Assembly (NCBI RefSeq): GCF_010119545.1 | Contig: NZ_JAAEAA010000009.1 | Span: forward strand, 88,467-152,466 | DNA: 64,000 bases | Source of the DNA: Pontibacter fetidus | GTDB lineage: Bacteria > Bacteroidota > Bacteroidia > Cytophagales > Hymenobacteraceae | Direction: 5' to 3' | Part shown: in pieces, positions 34,225 through 42,759 of the stretch | Layout of the letters: every line of letters begins with the position of its first letter | Position numbering within the stretch: position 1 is the first letter of the stretch | Program-made: the position numbers and the translations under genes | The notes under the pieces: generated by a model | Told to the model about the DNA's origin: nothing | Database searches by the model: none | Seen by the model: the letters and a program-made list of their open reading frames with translations, nothing else

Positions 34225-35118
34225 TTATTTAGTAAATGTGATAACACTATAAAGTTCAGGCTCTAGGAAATAACCCCCCGGGTGGCGGGCAGTATAATCA
34301 AAGTTTATCCAGAGCTCATCGTTGGTCTCATGGAAATGGATCTTGCCGCTGTTTACTTCATCCGGGAACAAGGTGCGCACCACATGGCTCACTGCATCTA
34401 TGTCGTCTGACTTACCAACTTTTACTTCGGTATACATATGGCTTTCTGAGATTACTACGCGGGCTTCGCCACCAATAGCCATCACCGACGAGGCCATCAG
34501 AATCGCATAATCATCACAGTCGCCGGCCAGCAGTTCCATACTTTCAACCGGAGGCGAGTAATAATCCATGTTAATAGGGTCGTTCACGTATTTCCAATTC
34601 AGGCGGATATGTTTGAACAGCGAAAAGTACCGGGTTAGCTTGCCATATTTGCGGTAATACTCATCGTTAAAGTAGCGTGTCGAGTTTTCTACAGCAAAGT
34701 TGCGCAGCTTCGGGTGGGTAGGTTGCATGGTATTTTTCACGCGCTCCTCCTGAAAGTAGGTACCCTTTACCGGCTTAAAGTATGATACCTTATGCGGATT
34801 GCTGGTCATGTTTACCAGAGCAGCATTATATTCAGAATAAATATCGCCGAAAGTTATGCCCGGAAAACTGCTGTTGTACAGGAACACGCCCATAATTGTG
34901 AAGAACGTGAATACGATAAGTTTTGGGCTGATGCGGGTAACGATAACTGACACCGCTGCAGAAACCATAAGCCACAGTAAAAAGTGCAGCTCATAATCCA
35001 TCGACTTATAAGGTGGTACATAAAAGCTGAGTAACACCGCCATCGGGAACACGATGATGATCTGAATAAACCGTACGGCAAATTTTAACGCCGACGAGGC
35101 TTGTAATAACTGCGCCAT
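34225..35118 (-). CDS. Membrane-anchored transglutaminase-like protein
   Basis: 297 residues. Three hydrophobic segments in the first 105 residues place the rest outside the membrane. The transglutaminase-like core has the nucleophile in LLAGDCDDYAILMASSVMAIG (Cys near residue 201), the His in SESHMYTEV, and an Asp in WINFDYTARHPGG. Such domains often act as proteases or crosslinkers in the envelope; substrate unknown. It lies upstream of, and in the same direction as, the regulator gene, but a terminator separates them. Confidence 0.88.
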   Translation of the reverse strand: MAQLLQASSALKFAVRFIQIIIVFPMAVLLSFYVPPYKSMDYELHFLLWLMVSAAVSVIVTRISPKLIVFTFFTIMGVFLYNSSFPGITFGDIYSEYNAALVNMTSNPHKVSYFKPVKGTYFQEERVKNTMQPTHPKLRNFAVENSTRYFNDEYYRKYGKLTRYFSLFKHIRLNWKYVNDPINMDYYSPPVESMELLAGDCDDYAILMASSVMAIGGEARVVISESHMYTEVKVGKSDDIDAVSHVVRTLFPDEVNSGKIHFHETNDELWINFDYTARHPGGYFLEPELYSVITFTK

Positions 35119-35510
35119 AAATTTTCCCCTCTCGCTAAAACGCTGTCTTTTAGAAGCTATGCCTCTTCACCAGCATGTCTGTATTCTCCTAACGCAAAAT
35201 CCGGGCCTTTTTGCTCCCGGCAGGTGCAAACTTTTTTATAAAATTATCGTGCACCTATCCTGTTTTTAAGTTAGAAAATATTTTTAACTATAAAAAGAAT
35301 TTTTGGACAAAGTGATGAAAATCTTTATTCTGGGAGGGGAGTAAACGTGGGTAATTTAAACTATAAAGGCAGCCCCATCTCTCAGGCTGCCTTTATAGTT
35401 ACTATTTTTATTTTTTACTGAATTGTTGTACTAAGCCTAAGAAAGAAATTTGTAGAATACGTTTTACAAACTATAGCCAACTTAACAAAAATACAGATCA
35501 ACCAATACTC
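35119..35510. other. Intergenic region with a terminator hairpin
   Basis: About 390 bases. It holds the hairpin 35359-35400 and AT-rich sequence that should include the promoter for the transglutaminase-like gene. No other gene or repeat is seen. Confidence 0.6.
35359..35400 (-). terminator. Terminator whose stem ends in AACTATA
   Basis: AACTATAAAGGCAGCC (35359-35374) pairs perfectly with GGCTGCCTTTATAGTT (35385-35400). It follows the minus-strand gene ending at 35511. The iterated CTATAG-type sequence is built into the stem base. Confidence 0.8.
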
Positions 35511-36557
35511 TTACTGATACTGGATGTAAAGTGGCTTTGGTGTAAGGGCGAGCACTTCTTCAGGCGTCATCAGGCGGTGACCGTTTTTAGTATCGTTTTT
35601 ATAGAACAGCTTAAAGCCTGTAAACTGCACCGGCTCATTTTTGATGTATCTTCGGTAAGTATCTTTCTTCAGAGCAGGTCCGCCCCAGCCATCCATGTGC
35701 ATTACTACCTGGTAGCGTGGGTCGAGCTTAATGTTCTGTGTGTTCCGGATCATGCCTTGCGTAAAGCGGTGTACAATTAAAAGTTTAGGTGGCAGTTTAT
35801 GTTCTGTAACCAGGTTGGCCAGTAAACCTGTCGCGTAATTAATATCTTCGGCATCAAAAGTACCTATTCTGCGGCCCGGCACTCCACCGTTCTTCATCGA
35901 AAATTCGGCATCGATGCCTAAATGCACATTGGGCAGTTGCAGGTATTTAACTAATTCCGGCAACTCTTCCTGCAACGTACTCTGGCCTACCTGCACATCC
36001 AGGAAAACAATGGCATCGCGTTTTTTTGCCATCTCCAGCACTTCGTCTATCATTCTGTTCGTCATCCGGAGCCTGTATTTGTTGCCGCGGCCCGGCTTAC
36101 CCTGCGCTGTAACAACTATAGCATGCAAAGCAGGCTGCACCGGTATAGTTGGGTCGGCAGCTTGCCAGTGGGCAACTTCTTCGTCCAGTTTCTGAAGCAT
36201 TTTATCTTCTGGTAACTCGCCCAAAATACCCATGCGTTTAGACAACGGATTGCCGTAAAATGCAAGAATGCGTTTGCCAGGAAGTATAGCGCCCGGCAAT
36301 GGTTTTGGGCCCGGGTAAACCCACGATGTATCTGTGGCAGGTGTGATAGCTATAGTTGCCGTGTCTTGTTTTGTTTTGGCTTTAGCTAAGGTATCGGGTG
36401 CAGGTGGTGTGGCCTGCTGGGCGGGTACTGCGGCTTGTACGGTCTGTTGTGCTTCGCGCTCCTGCATGCAACTGCTGGCAAGTATAGTGGTGGCACAAAG
36501 TATAAAAGGCAGCCGGATATTGGCTTGGGCAAAGGTCGGAAGTAAGCGGGAAAGCAT
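35511..36557 (-). CDS. Lipoprotein with TIM-barrel-like domain, function unknown
   Basis: 348 residues. The start MLSRLLPTFAQANIRLPFIL followed by CATTILASSC is a signal sequence with a lipobox. A proline, alanine and threonine-rich linker (35-80) leads to a globular part with ILAFYGNPLSKRMGILGEL, LHAIVVTAQGKPGRGNKYR, IVFLDVQVGQSTLQEELP, VHLGIDAEFSMKNGGVPG and VMHMDGWGGPALKKDTYRRY. These repeated beta-strand/helix units suggest a TIM-barrel hydrolase-like fold; I do not know a named activity. Isolated gene with its own terminator. Confidence 0.8.
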   Translation of the reverse strand: MLSRLLPTFAQANIRLPFILCATTILASSCMQEREAQQTVQAAVPAQQATPPAPDTLAKAKTKQDTATIAITPATDTSWVYPGPKPLPGAILPGKRILAFYGNPLSKRMGILGELPEDKMLQKLDEEVAHWQAADPTIPVQPALHAIVVTAQGKPGRGNKYRLRMTNRMIDEVLEMAKKRDAIVFLDVQVGQSTLQEELPELVKYLQLPNVHLGIDAEFSMKNGGVPGRRIGTFDAEDINYATGLLANLVTEHKLPPKLLIVHRFTQGMIRNTQNIKLDPRYQVVMHMDGWGGPALKKDTYRRYIKNEPVQFTGFKLFYKNDTKNGHRLMTPEEVLALTPKPLYIQYQ

Positions 36558-36637
36558 AAAAAAAGTATAAGGGTGTAATCGATGCTTAAATTAGTAAATT
36601 AATATTTACCTGCCTACACCTATAGTTATATTTTTAG

Positions 36638-37450
36638 TTAATCGACAGCTGGCTGTTTTGTATGGGTATAGTGCCTTTTCAGCCACTGGCTTAAACCGGC
36701 AAGTCCCGGAAAAAGTACTCGCTCAGTAATATTGGCCTGGTCCAGTTTGTCGCGAATTTCCCATTTAAGTTTAGCAGGTATAATTACTCTGAAGTATAGT
36801 TCCGGGTGTTGCAGCAGCCACTGGCTCAGTTCGGCTTTTACATCCGACATCATAGAGAACAACGCAAATTGCTGTACAATGCGGGCATCCAGCGAAGGTG
36901 GCTCCAGAAACAGTACAAACTCCTGTTCCTGCAAATTGCCCAATGTTTTAAACGACGGACAAACAGGAGCCAGTATCTCGGGGGTAAATACGCTGGCACC
37001 TTCTTCGTCTACGGCTTTGCGCAGTTGGGGCGGCAGGCATTGCTTTGATTTTACATAGTCTACGCACCAAACTGCACCATCCTCTTCATACTTATCGAGC
37101 AGGTCGGTTACAAAATGCAGCGCTACATAAGGCGAATAACTCCAGTCTAAAAGGCGGGTGGGCAGACCGTGATGCTGGGCCATGGCCAGCCAGTTCCAGA
37201 TGGTGTCGTCCTGGGGGGCGGTACCGTGGGCGTATTTCCTGAAATTGCGCAGAATATGTGGCTCTAACCGTTCGTATTGTGGGCCGATGCGTGTAATGCT
37301 CGTGCTCAGGTCATATGATTTGTTCCAGCTGCCCCGGTACACATAACTAGATCTGAAGCGCCCCAGGTTTGGATCCCAACTATGGTCGAAGAGGGCAGCC
37401 TGTAACTCAAGCCAGGTATTTACAACTATATCAGTTCCTGCGTGCATCAT
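36638..37450 (-). CDS. FRG-domain protein
   Basis: 270 residues. The FRG domain is shown by YVYRGSWNKSYDLSTSITR (F/Y-R-G near residue 38), WLAMAQHHGLPTRLLDWSYSPYVALHF and the following acidic helix; these match the FRG signature Y-R-G..H-x-G-x-P-T-R-L-L-D-W. The domain occurs in putative defence or toxin proteins and in nucleotide-related systems, with no settled activity. No toxin, antitoxin or restriction gene is adjacent. A second ATG one codon downstream is possible. Confidence 0.9.
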   Translation of the reverse strand: MMHAGTDIVVNTWLELQAALFDHSWDPNLGRFRSSYVYRGSWNKSYDLSTSITRIGPQYERLEPHILRNFRKYAHGTAPQDDTIWNWLAMAQHHGLPTRLLDWSYSPYVALHFVTDLLDKYEEDGAVWCVDYVKSKQCLPPQLRKAVDEEGASVFTPEILAPVCPSFKTLGNLQEQEFVLFLEPPSLDARIVQQFALFSMMSDVKAELSQWLLQHPELYFRVIIPAKLKWEIRDKLDQANITERVLFPGLAGLSQWLKRHYTHTKQPAVD

Positions 37451-37561
37451 TGGGTAGGGTTTTGTTATTCTTACAGAAATAAATGTAACAGGTTTCAGTT
37501 GCGTTGTTAGGTGTAAGATACAGGAAATTTATACTTTTATATGCACTTATACAGATGCCCT

Positions 37562-37903
37562 ATGATCAAAATTTACCATAATACACGTTGCAGCAAAAGC
37601 CGCTGCACCCTCGACCTGCTGAAGGAACATAACCAGGAAGTAGAAGTAGTAGAATACCTGAAGCAAACACCCTCCGTAGATGAGTTGAAAGAACTGCTGC
37701 AGAAGTTGGGAATGAAACCTGAAGAACTTGTGCGTAAAGGCGAAGCTGTTTATAAAGAGCAGTTTGCAGGCAAGAGTTTATCAGATGAGGAATGGATACA
37801 GGCTATGGTTGCTAACCCGGTTTTGATTGAAAGACCTATAGTTGTAAGAGGTGACAAAGCTGTTATTGGCCGTCCGCCAGAGAATGTTTTAACTATTTTA
37901 TAG
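37562..37903 (+). CDS. ArsC-family arsenate reductase-like protein
   Basis: 113 residues, glutaredoxin-like. The active-site Cys is in [19 protein letters not shown], followed by [28 protein letters not shown] and IGRPPENV, which are the family's arginine and Gly-Arg-Pro contacts. Members reduce arsenate with glutathione or act as Spx-like partners. The extra Cys at CSKSRC is common. ATG 37562 fits the family start; seven more residues are possible upstream. No ars operon surrounds it. Composite repeat copy C begins just after the stop. Confidence 0.88.
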   Translation: MIKIYHNTRCSKSRCTLDLLKEHNQEVEVVEYLKQTPSVDELKELLQKLGMKPEELVRKGEAVYKEQFAGKSLSDEEWIQAMVANPVLIERPIVVRGDKAVIGRPPENVLTIL

Positions 37904-37908
37904 GGCAC

Positions 37909-38475
37909 TATTGTCATTTCGAACATAGTGAGAAATTTGAGCCACAGATTAATGTTGACTTGCTTGATTAACAGGAATTTAGACCTAGCAACGTGCGCAG
38001 CTCCTGCCAGCGTCTGATTTTATAGTTTCACATTTGTCATCCTGAGCGAAGTCGAAGGATCTTATATGTCCTTTAGTTTAATTCACTCTTATCTTAACCA
38101 AGCCTTAGTTTCAAAAATTCTTTATTCCTGGGAGCTTTAGTTACTCATCGTTTCAAGTGAGCTTTGGCTCCCTCACGGCCGGGAGGCCCCGTCTTCGGGC
38201 ATCGCGCTGCTGCCTTCTTGCTATCCTCCTTCGTCGGATTGCCTGGCGGCACCGCAACAAGTCAAAGGCGCTCAACCCAAAGACTGCGATCTTTCTACTA
38301 TATACCGCTTAACTATAGTTTGAAACGGTAAGCTCCGAAATTGATCGTGGCTATAGTTTCGTAGGGACAGGTCGCGACCTGTCCGATCGTGGACTGCAAC
38401 TATAGAACTATACTTACAACTATAGTAGAAGCAGAAAGTCCCCCTTTGAAGGGGGCAGGGGGATGACAATCGGCA
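37909..38475 (+). repeat. Composite gene-end repeat, copy C
   Basis: It begins six bases after the ArsC stop. Blocks in the same order as A and B: GTCATTTCGAAC..GAGAAATTTG (37912), GTCATCCTGAGCGAAGTCGA..GATCTTATATGTCC (38037-38073), CCTGGGAGCTTTAG (38128), CCCTCACGGCCGGGAGGCC with CCCGTCTTCGGGCATCGC (38170-38205), GCGCTCAACCCAAAGACTG (38269), GGACAGGTCGCGACCTGTCC (38365-38384), and CCCCCTTTGAAGGGGG. The stretch between the CATCGCGCTGC and TGCCTGGCGGCACC blocks is not conserved. Confidence 0.8.
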
Positions 38476-38499
38476 ACTATAAAACTATAGCAACCACCT

Positions 38500-38545
38500 A
38501 AATCCCGAAAATCCAATCTAATCCTGTAAATCCTGATTCAGACAA
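38500..38545 (+). repeat. Short gene-end repeat (AATCCTG..GATTCAGACAA type)
   Basis: AATCCCGAAAATCCAATC then TAATCCTGTAAATCCTG and ATTCAGACAA, at the end of composite repeat C and just 3' of the GT4 gene. Confidence 0.6.
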
Positions 38546-38555
38546 CTAATAAAGT

Positions 38556-39881
38556 CTACTTCCTAACCAACTCCTTCACCACATTCGCTAACTCCTCTGT
38601 AAGCGCTCTTCTCGAGAAACGGGTATGATTGATAAAAGGCAGGTCTAAATTCGGATTTATCTTCCATGCTTTGCTCATCAGGGTCATGTGGTCCAGCATC
38701 AGGTCGTAGGCGGTGTAGTGGAACAAGCGGCCGGCGCCACATTCGTCTATGATCTGGTCCATGGCAGAGTGTACGGGACCAAGCGCAACTATAGGTTTGT
38801 TGGATGCCAGATACTCAAACAATTTACCAGGTACGTTGGCGTACACACTATCTACTTCAGCAATCGAAAGTAACAGCATGGTGCTTTCCATCATATGTTT
38901 GATGGCTTCCTGGTGCGGTACGTAGCTGATGTACTCGGTTATCCCTTCCAGGCCAGCTTTGGTAATGCGCTGCTTCACACCTTCTGATACCTTGCCAACA
39001 AACCGCAGTTTATAGTTTATTTCGCTGTGCGTTGAAAGTAAATTGGCAATCACCTTCAGGAAAACATCAATGTTATACTGCTCAGTAATGGTGCCGGTGT
39101 AAGTTATCAGAAACGTGTCCTCAGGTGGGTTGCTCTGGAAAACGAAATCGTCTTCGTCGTAGCCGTTCGGGATAACGTGAATTTTATCCTCGTGTATGTT
39201 GGCCGGCTTGTTCAGGAACAGGCGTTTGGTGTCTTCGCTGGTAACTATAATAGCATCAGCTTGCTCTAGTACCTGGCGTTCATACTTTTCATCCAGGCGT
39301 TTGGCAATAGGCGTGTGTAACAGCTGGTCGTAATAGTGTATGTTAGTCCATGGGTCGCGCAGGTCGGCTACCCAGGGCAGTTTGTATTTCTGCTTTAACT
39401 TAAGCCCGATGAGCTGCGTAGAATGCGGCGGACTGGTGGTAAGTATAGCGTTATACTTTCCGGCAACTATAAGTTCTTCGGCTTTTTTAAGGGCATGCTT
39501 GTTCCAGCCAACACGGGCATCAGGTATAAATAAATTGCCACGCACAAACTTAAAAACCTTGTCTACAAAAGTGTCTTTGGTTTTCTGGTTGGCAAAGCCG
39601 CTGTAAGGTATTTCCTTTTTGCCGGATAGCTTTTTATAGTATTCAAACGGCTCTGATGTAGCAGTTTTGTATACTTCTAACCCTTCTGGAATTTCCTTTT
39701 CAAAAGTTGGGTCCAGAAGGGCGTAAGAGGCCTGTTTTTCATCAACGGTAAGTACACCGGTGGTAACGCCAGATTGCGGCAGGTATTTGCAGAACTTTAA
39801 GCCACGCTGCACGCCCGGACCACCAGACGGGGGCCAGTAATAAGAGATGTATAGTAAGTTTGTTGAGTCGGTCTTTTCCAA
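38556..39881 (-). CDS. GT4-type glycosyltransferase
   Basis: 441 residues, two Rossmann domains. The N-terminal part has LLYISYYWPPSGGPGVQRGLKF and LPWVADLRDPWTN; the C-terminal part IHVIPNGYDEDDF, LITYTGTITEQYNI, LRFVGKVSEGV and VPGKLFEYLASNKPIVALG, the last being the nucleotide-sugar site of GT-B enzymes. No membrane helix is seen, so it is probably a peripheral cytoplasmic enzyme of surface glycan assembly; donor and acceptor unknown. Standing alone between repeats. Confidence 0.9.
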   Translation of the reverse strand: MEKTDSTNLLYISYYWPPSGGPGVQRGLKFCKYLPQSGVTTGVLTVDEKQASYALLDPTFEKEIPEGLEVYKTATSEPFEYYKKLSGKKEIPYSGFANQKTKDTFVDKVFKFVRGNLFIPDARVGWNKHALKKAEELIVAGKYNAILTTSPPHSTQLIGLKLKQKYKLPWVADLRDPWTNIHYYDQLLHTPIAKRLDEKYERQVLEQADAIIVTSEDTKRLFLNKPANIHEDKIHVIPNGYDEDDFVFQSNPPEDTFLITYTGTITEQYNIDVFLKVIANLLSTHSEINYKLRFVGKVSEGVKQRITKAGLEGITEYISYVPHQEAIKHMMESTMLLLSIAEVDSVYANVPGKLFEYLASNKPIVALGPVHSAMDQIIDECGAGRLFHYTAYDLMLDHMTLMSKAWKINPNLDLPFINHTRFSRRALTEELANVVKELVRK

Positions 39882-40111
39882 AGCGATGAATTGCTTAGCT
39901 GTCGTTTCAAATATAAGAAATATATATACTAATTATGCCTTTACGGATTGTCTGAACCAGCGATTAAAAGGATTGGTTAGTTTAGTAAGGTTGGTCAGGT
40001 GCTATACAGGTTGATTTGATGAACTATAGTTTTATAGTTTGCCACAATGCACAAAATCATATAAATCGCACAAATCATTTTAATGACTGTCCCTGACAAG
40101 TAAAAATTGTT

Positions 40112-40119
40112 TATTTTTG
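40112..40119 (+). promoter_or_regulatory. Possible -7 promoter element for ffh
   Basis: TATTTTTG matches TAnnTTTG and lies 22 bases before the ffh start. A matching -33 element is not clear. Confidence 0.4.
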
Positions 40120-40141
40120 TAGGTAAATCCAGAAGAAAGAG

Positions 40142-41479
40142 ATGTTTGATAATTTAAGTAACAAACTAGACCGCGCTTTTAAAACGCTTAAAGGCCAGGG
40201 TAGCATTACCGAGATTAACGTTGCTGCAACTATAAAAGAGGTGCGCCGCGCCCTGGTTGATGCCGACGTAAACTATAAAGTTGCCAAAACTGTAACCGAT
40301 AAGATCAAAGACGAAGCCATGGGCCGCGATGTATTAATCGCAGTTTCTCCGGGCCAGTTAATGGTGAAAATCGTGTACGAAGAGCTGACCGAACTGATGG
40401 GCGGCGAAAAGCAGGACATCAACATCAGCGGTAATCCGGCTATTATCCTGATCGCGGGTCTGCAGGGTTCTGGTAAAACAACCTTTACCGGTAAACTGGC
40501 CAACTACCTGAAAAAGCAAGGCAAATCTGTAATGGTAGCTGCCTGCGACGTGTACCGCCCAGCTGCGATTAACCAGCTACAGGTTCTGGCCGAGCAGGTT
40601 GGCGTAGAGGCGTATACCGAACTGGAAAATAAAAACCCTGTTCAGATTGCGCTTAATGCCATAGAGCATGCCAAAAAAACAAACAAGAAAGTAGTCATCA
40701 TTGATACCGCCGGTCGTTTGGCCGTGGATGAAGCGATGATGAAAGAGATAGCCGAGATCAAAGCTGCTGTTAAGCCAACTGAAACCCTGTTTGTAGTTGA
40801 CTCGATGACAGGTCAGGATGCGGTGAACACAGCCAAGACTTTCAACGACCGCATCAACTTCGATGGGGTAGTGCTTACCAAGTTAGATGGTGACTCTCGT
40901 GGTGGTGCGGCCCTTTCTATCCGTGCTGTTGTTGAGAAGCCAATCAAGTTCATCTCTACGGGTGAGAAAATGGAAGCGCTTGATCTGTTCTACCCGGATC
41001 GTATGGCACAGCGTATCCTGGGCATGGGTGACGTTATCTCCCTTGTTGAGCGTGCGCAGCAGGCATTCGACGAGGACGAGGCGAAGCGTATCAACAAGAA
41101 GATCCGTAAGAACCAGTTCAACTTCGACGACTTCCTGACACAGCTGGAGCAGATCAAAAAGATGGGTGATATCAAAGACCTGGTTGGCATGATACCAGGT
41201 GTTGGCAAAGCCCTGAAAGATGTAGAGATCGATGACAACGCGTTTAAGCCAATCGAAGCCATTATCCGATCGATGACACCAGCGGAGCGCGAGAACCCGG
41301 ATATGATCAACGGCCCGCGTCGTGCCCGTATCGCGAAAGGTTCTGGTACCGATATTACGCAGGTAAACAACCTGATGAAGCAGTTCAACGACATGCGCAA
41401 AATGATGAAGTCGATGAACAAGATGGCCGGAACACGTGGCGGTTTAGGTAACCTTGCTAAAATGATGGGTCGCCGCTAA
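40142..41479 (+). CDS. ffh: Signal recognition particle protein Ffh (SRP54)
   Basis: 445 residues of the NG and M domains. The N domain begins MFDNLSNKLDRAFKTLKGQG; the GTPase has P-loop IAGLQGSGKTTFTGKLA, DVYRPAAINQL, VVIIDTAGRLAVDEAMM, TKLDGDSRGGAALSI and STGEKMEALDLFYPDRMAQRI split. The C-terminal M domain (from about 330) holds methionine-rich helices such as MKQFNDMRKMMKSMNKMAG that bind signal sequences and 4.5S RNA. It targets membrane proteins to FtsY and the Sec translocon. Monocistronic with a terminator. Confidence 0.97.
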   Translation: MFDNLSNKLDRAFKTLKGQGSITEINVAATIKEVRRALVDADVNYKVAKTVTDKIKDEAMGRDVLIAVSPGQLMVKIVYEELTELMGGEKQDINISGNPAIILIAGLQGSGKTTFTGKLANYLKKQGKSVMVAACDVYRPAAINQLQVLAEQVGVEAYTELENKNPVQIALNAIEHAKKTNKKVVIIDTAGRLAVDEAMMKEIAEIKAAVKPTETLFVVDSMTGQDAVNTAKTFNDRINFDGVVLTKLDGDSRGGAALSIRAVVEKPIKFISTGEKMEALDLFYPDRMAQRILGMGDVISLVERAQQAFDEDEAKRINKKIRKNQFNFDDFLTQLEQIKKMGDIKDLVGMIPGVGKALKDVEIDDNAFKPIEAIIRSMTPAERENPDMINGPRRARIAKGSGTDITQVNNLMKQFNDMRKMMKSMNKMAGTRGGLGNLAKMMGRR

Positions 41480-41503
41480 TCGGAACTACAAACTATAGTT
41501 AAG

Positions 41504-41531
41504 AAAGGCTGGGCATTTGCTCAGCCTTTTT
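41504..41531 (+). terminator. Terminator of ffh
   Basis: AAAGGCTGGGC (41504-41514) pairs with GCTCAGCCTTT (41519-41529) and a T run follows. Confidence 0.88.
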
Positions 41532-41674
41532 GTTTGTCTGAACTGCGGGGTAATTTGGATTTGAAGGATTTGTAGACACGCAAAATCTTGCGCCTTTTTT
41601 CTATTAAACTATAGGTATTTTTTAGGGTTTGCTTTTGTCTTTGTTTTGAAACTATAGCCGAACTATAGTTTAAA

Positions 41675-41832
41675 CTTGCCCTCGCTCGTCTCTGGCGAGT
41701 GTGAGCTACCGGTGGCGTCCCGCCACGTAAATGCACAACTATAGTTTAAGTATAAAACTAGACTATAGACTATAGCTTAAAGCGGCCAGAGTCCGCTAGT
41801 AATTCACACTCGCCAGAGGCGGGCGAGAGCGC
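41675..41832. repeat. MITE-like inverted-repeat element, copy 2
   Basis: Left end CTTGCCCTCGCTCGTCTC, then TGGCGAGTGTGA; right end TTCACACTCGCCAGAGGC and GGGCGAGAG are close inverted complements. The centre is AT-rich with three CTATAG motifs and a GGTGGCGTCCCGCCAC hairpin near the left end. Confidence 0.75.
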
Positions 41833-41970
41833 TTGTCTCTTAATAACAAACTATAGTGTTATGGTTACGGCCATAGTTATATTTGCTTTCCCAAAGCAAA
41901 GCCAGTTACAAACTGGCGCTATAGTGCTGTACAAGTTACGCTTCCGCTATTTATCCGGTTCATACTTTTT

Positions 41971-41997
41971 AATTCGGTAAATCCTGATTCAGACAAA
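41971..41997 (+). repeat. Short gene-end repeat (GATTCAGACAA type)
   Basis: AATTCGGTAAATCCTG then ATTCAGACAAA, at the 3' side of the deaminase gene (which is read toward it). Confidence 0.55.
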
Positions 41998-42071
41998 GAA
42001 GAAGCAAAATATTGTGTCTCAACAATTCCAATTTAATCCATCAAACCCCCATTATTCCGCGGTTCAAACAA

Positions 42072-42545
42072 TCAATAATTTGTCTTCTCCAATTTCGCTT
42101 CCCAGCGGTTAAAGGCCTCTTTGGCGGCATCCGGTAAAAGTTGCTCCATAGGGATGGAGCGGGCAGTTAAGGGCTTATCTATTTCGTCGTAAATAAACTG
42201 GTCGTCGAAGCCAATGCGGGCGGCATCAGTTTTTGTGTTGCCATAGTATACTTTTTTGGGGCGGGCCCAATAGATGGCGCCTAAACACATGGGGCAGGGC
42301 TCGCAGCTGGTATATAGTTCGCAGTTCTCTAACTGAAAGGTGCCCAAGGCCTGGCAGGCTTTACGGATGGCATCCACTTCGGCGTGGGCGGTAGGGTCGT
42401 TGGTGGCGAGCACGTTGTTGTAGCCGCGTGCAATTATCTTTCCGTCGCACACTACAACTGCCCCAAAAGGGCCGCCAAAACCTGCTTCCATCTTTTCTAT
42501 CGAAAGCTTAATGGCTTCCTTCATAAATTCTTCGCGTTGATCCAT
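42072..42545 (-). CDS. Nucleoside/base deaminase, guanine deaminase-like
   Basis: 157 residues of the cytidine-deaminase fold: TAHAEVDAIRKACQ carries the zinc His and catalytic Glu (HAE), and SCEPCPMCLGAIYWARPKK carries the two zinc cysteines (PCxxC). N-terminal FMKEAIKLSIEKMEAGFGGP and C-terminal FNRWEAKLEKTNY fit the GuaD-type enzymes that turn guanine into xanthine; tRNA-adenosine deaminase is the alternative but usually has a different C-terminus. Single gene. Confidence 0.88.
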   Translation of the reverse strand: MDQREEFMKEAIKLSIEKMEAGFGGPFGAVVVCDGKIIARGYNNVLATNDPTAHAEVDAIRKACQALGTFQLENCELYTSCEPCPMCLGAIYWARPKKVYYGNTKTDAARIGFDDQFIYDEIDKPLTARSIPMEQLLPDAAKEAFNRWEAKLEKTNY

Positions 42546-42759
42546 GCTTTACTATAGTTTATTTTGTTGTTTGTCTGTGTATGTATCACCTTTGTCGCCA
42601 CAACCATTCTGTCAGGATAAAAAAGAAAGGATGGCTGTTAATTTATCCGTAAAAAAGTATAATTTTAACTATAGGTTACGTTACCCCTATATAGTTGCTT
42701 TATAGTATAAAACTTTCTTTTATAACACATACGTCTACTTTTTAAAACATCTGATACAA

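Larger units (their letters stand above)
41532..42071. other. Repeat-rich intergenic region after ffh
   Basis: Contains the MITE-like element copy 2 (41675-41832), a dense set of CTATAG motifs (41605-41910), the imperfect inverted pair CAAAGCCAGTT/AACTGGCGC near 41900, and a short gene-end repeat at 41971-41997. No gene is seen. Confidence 0.65.
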
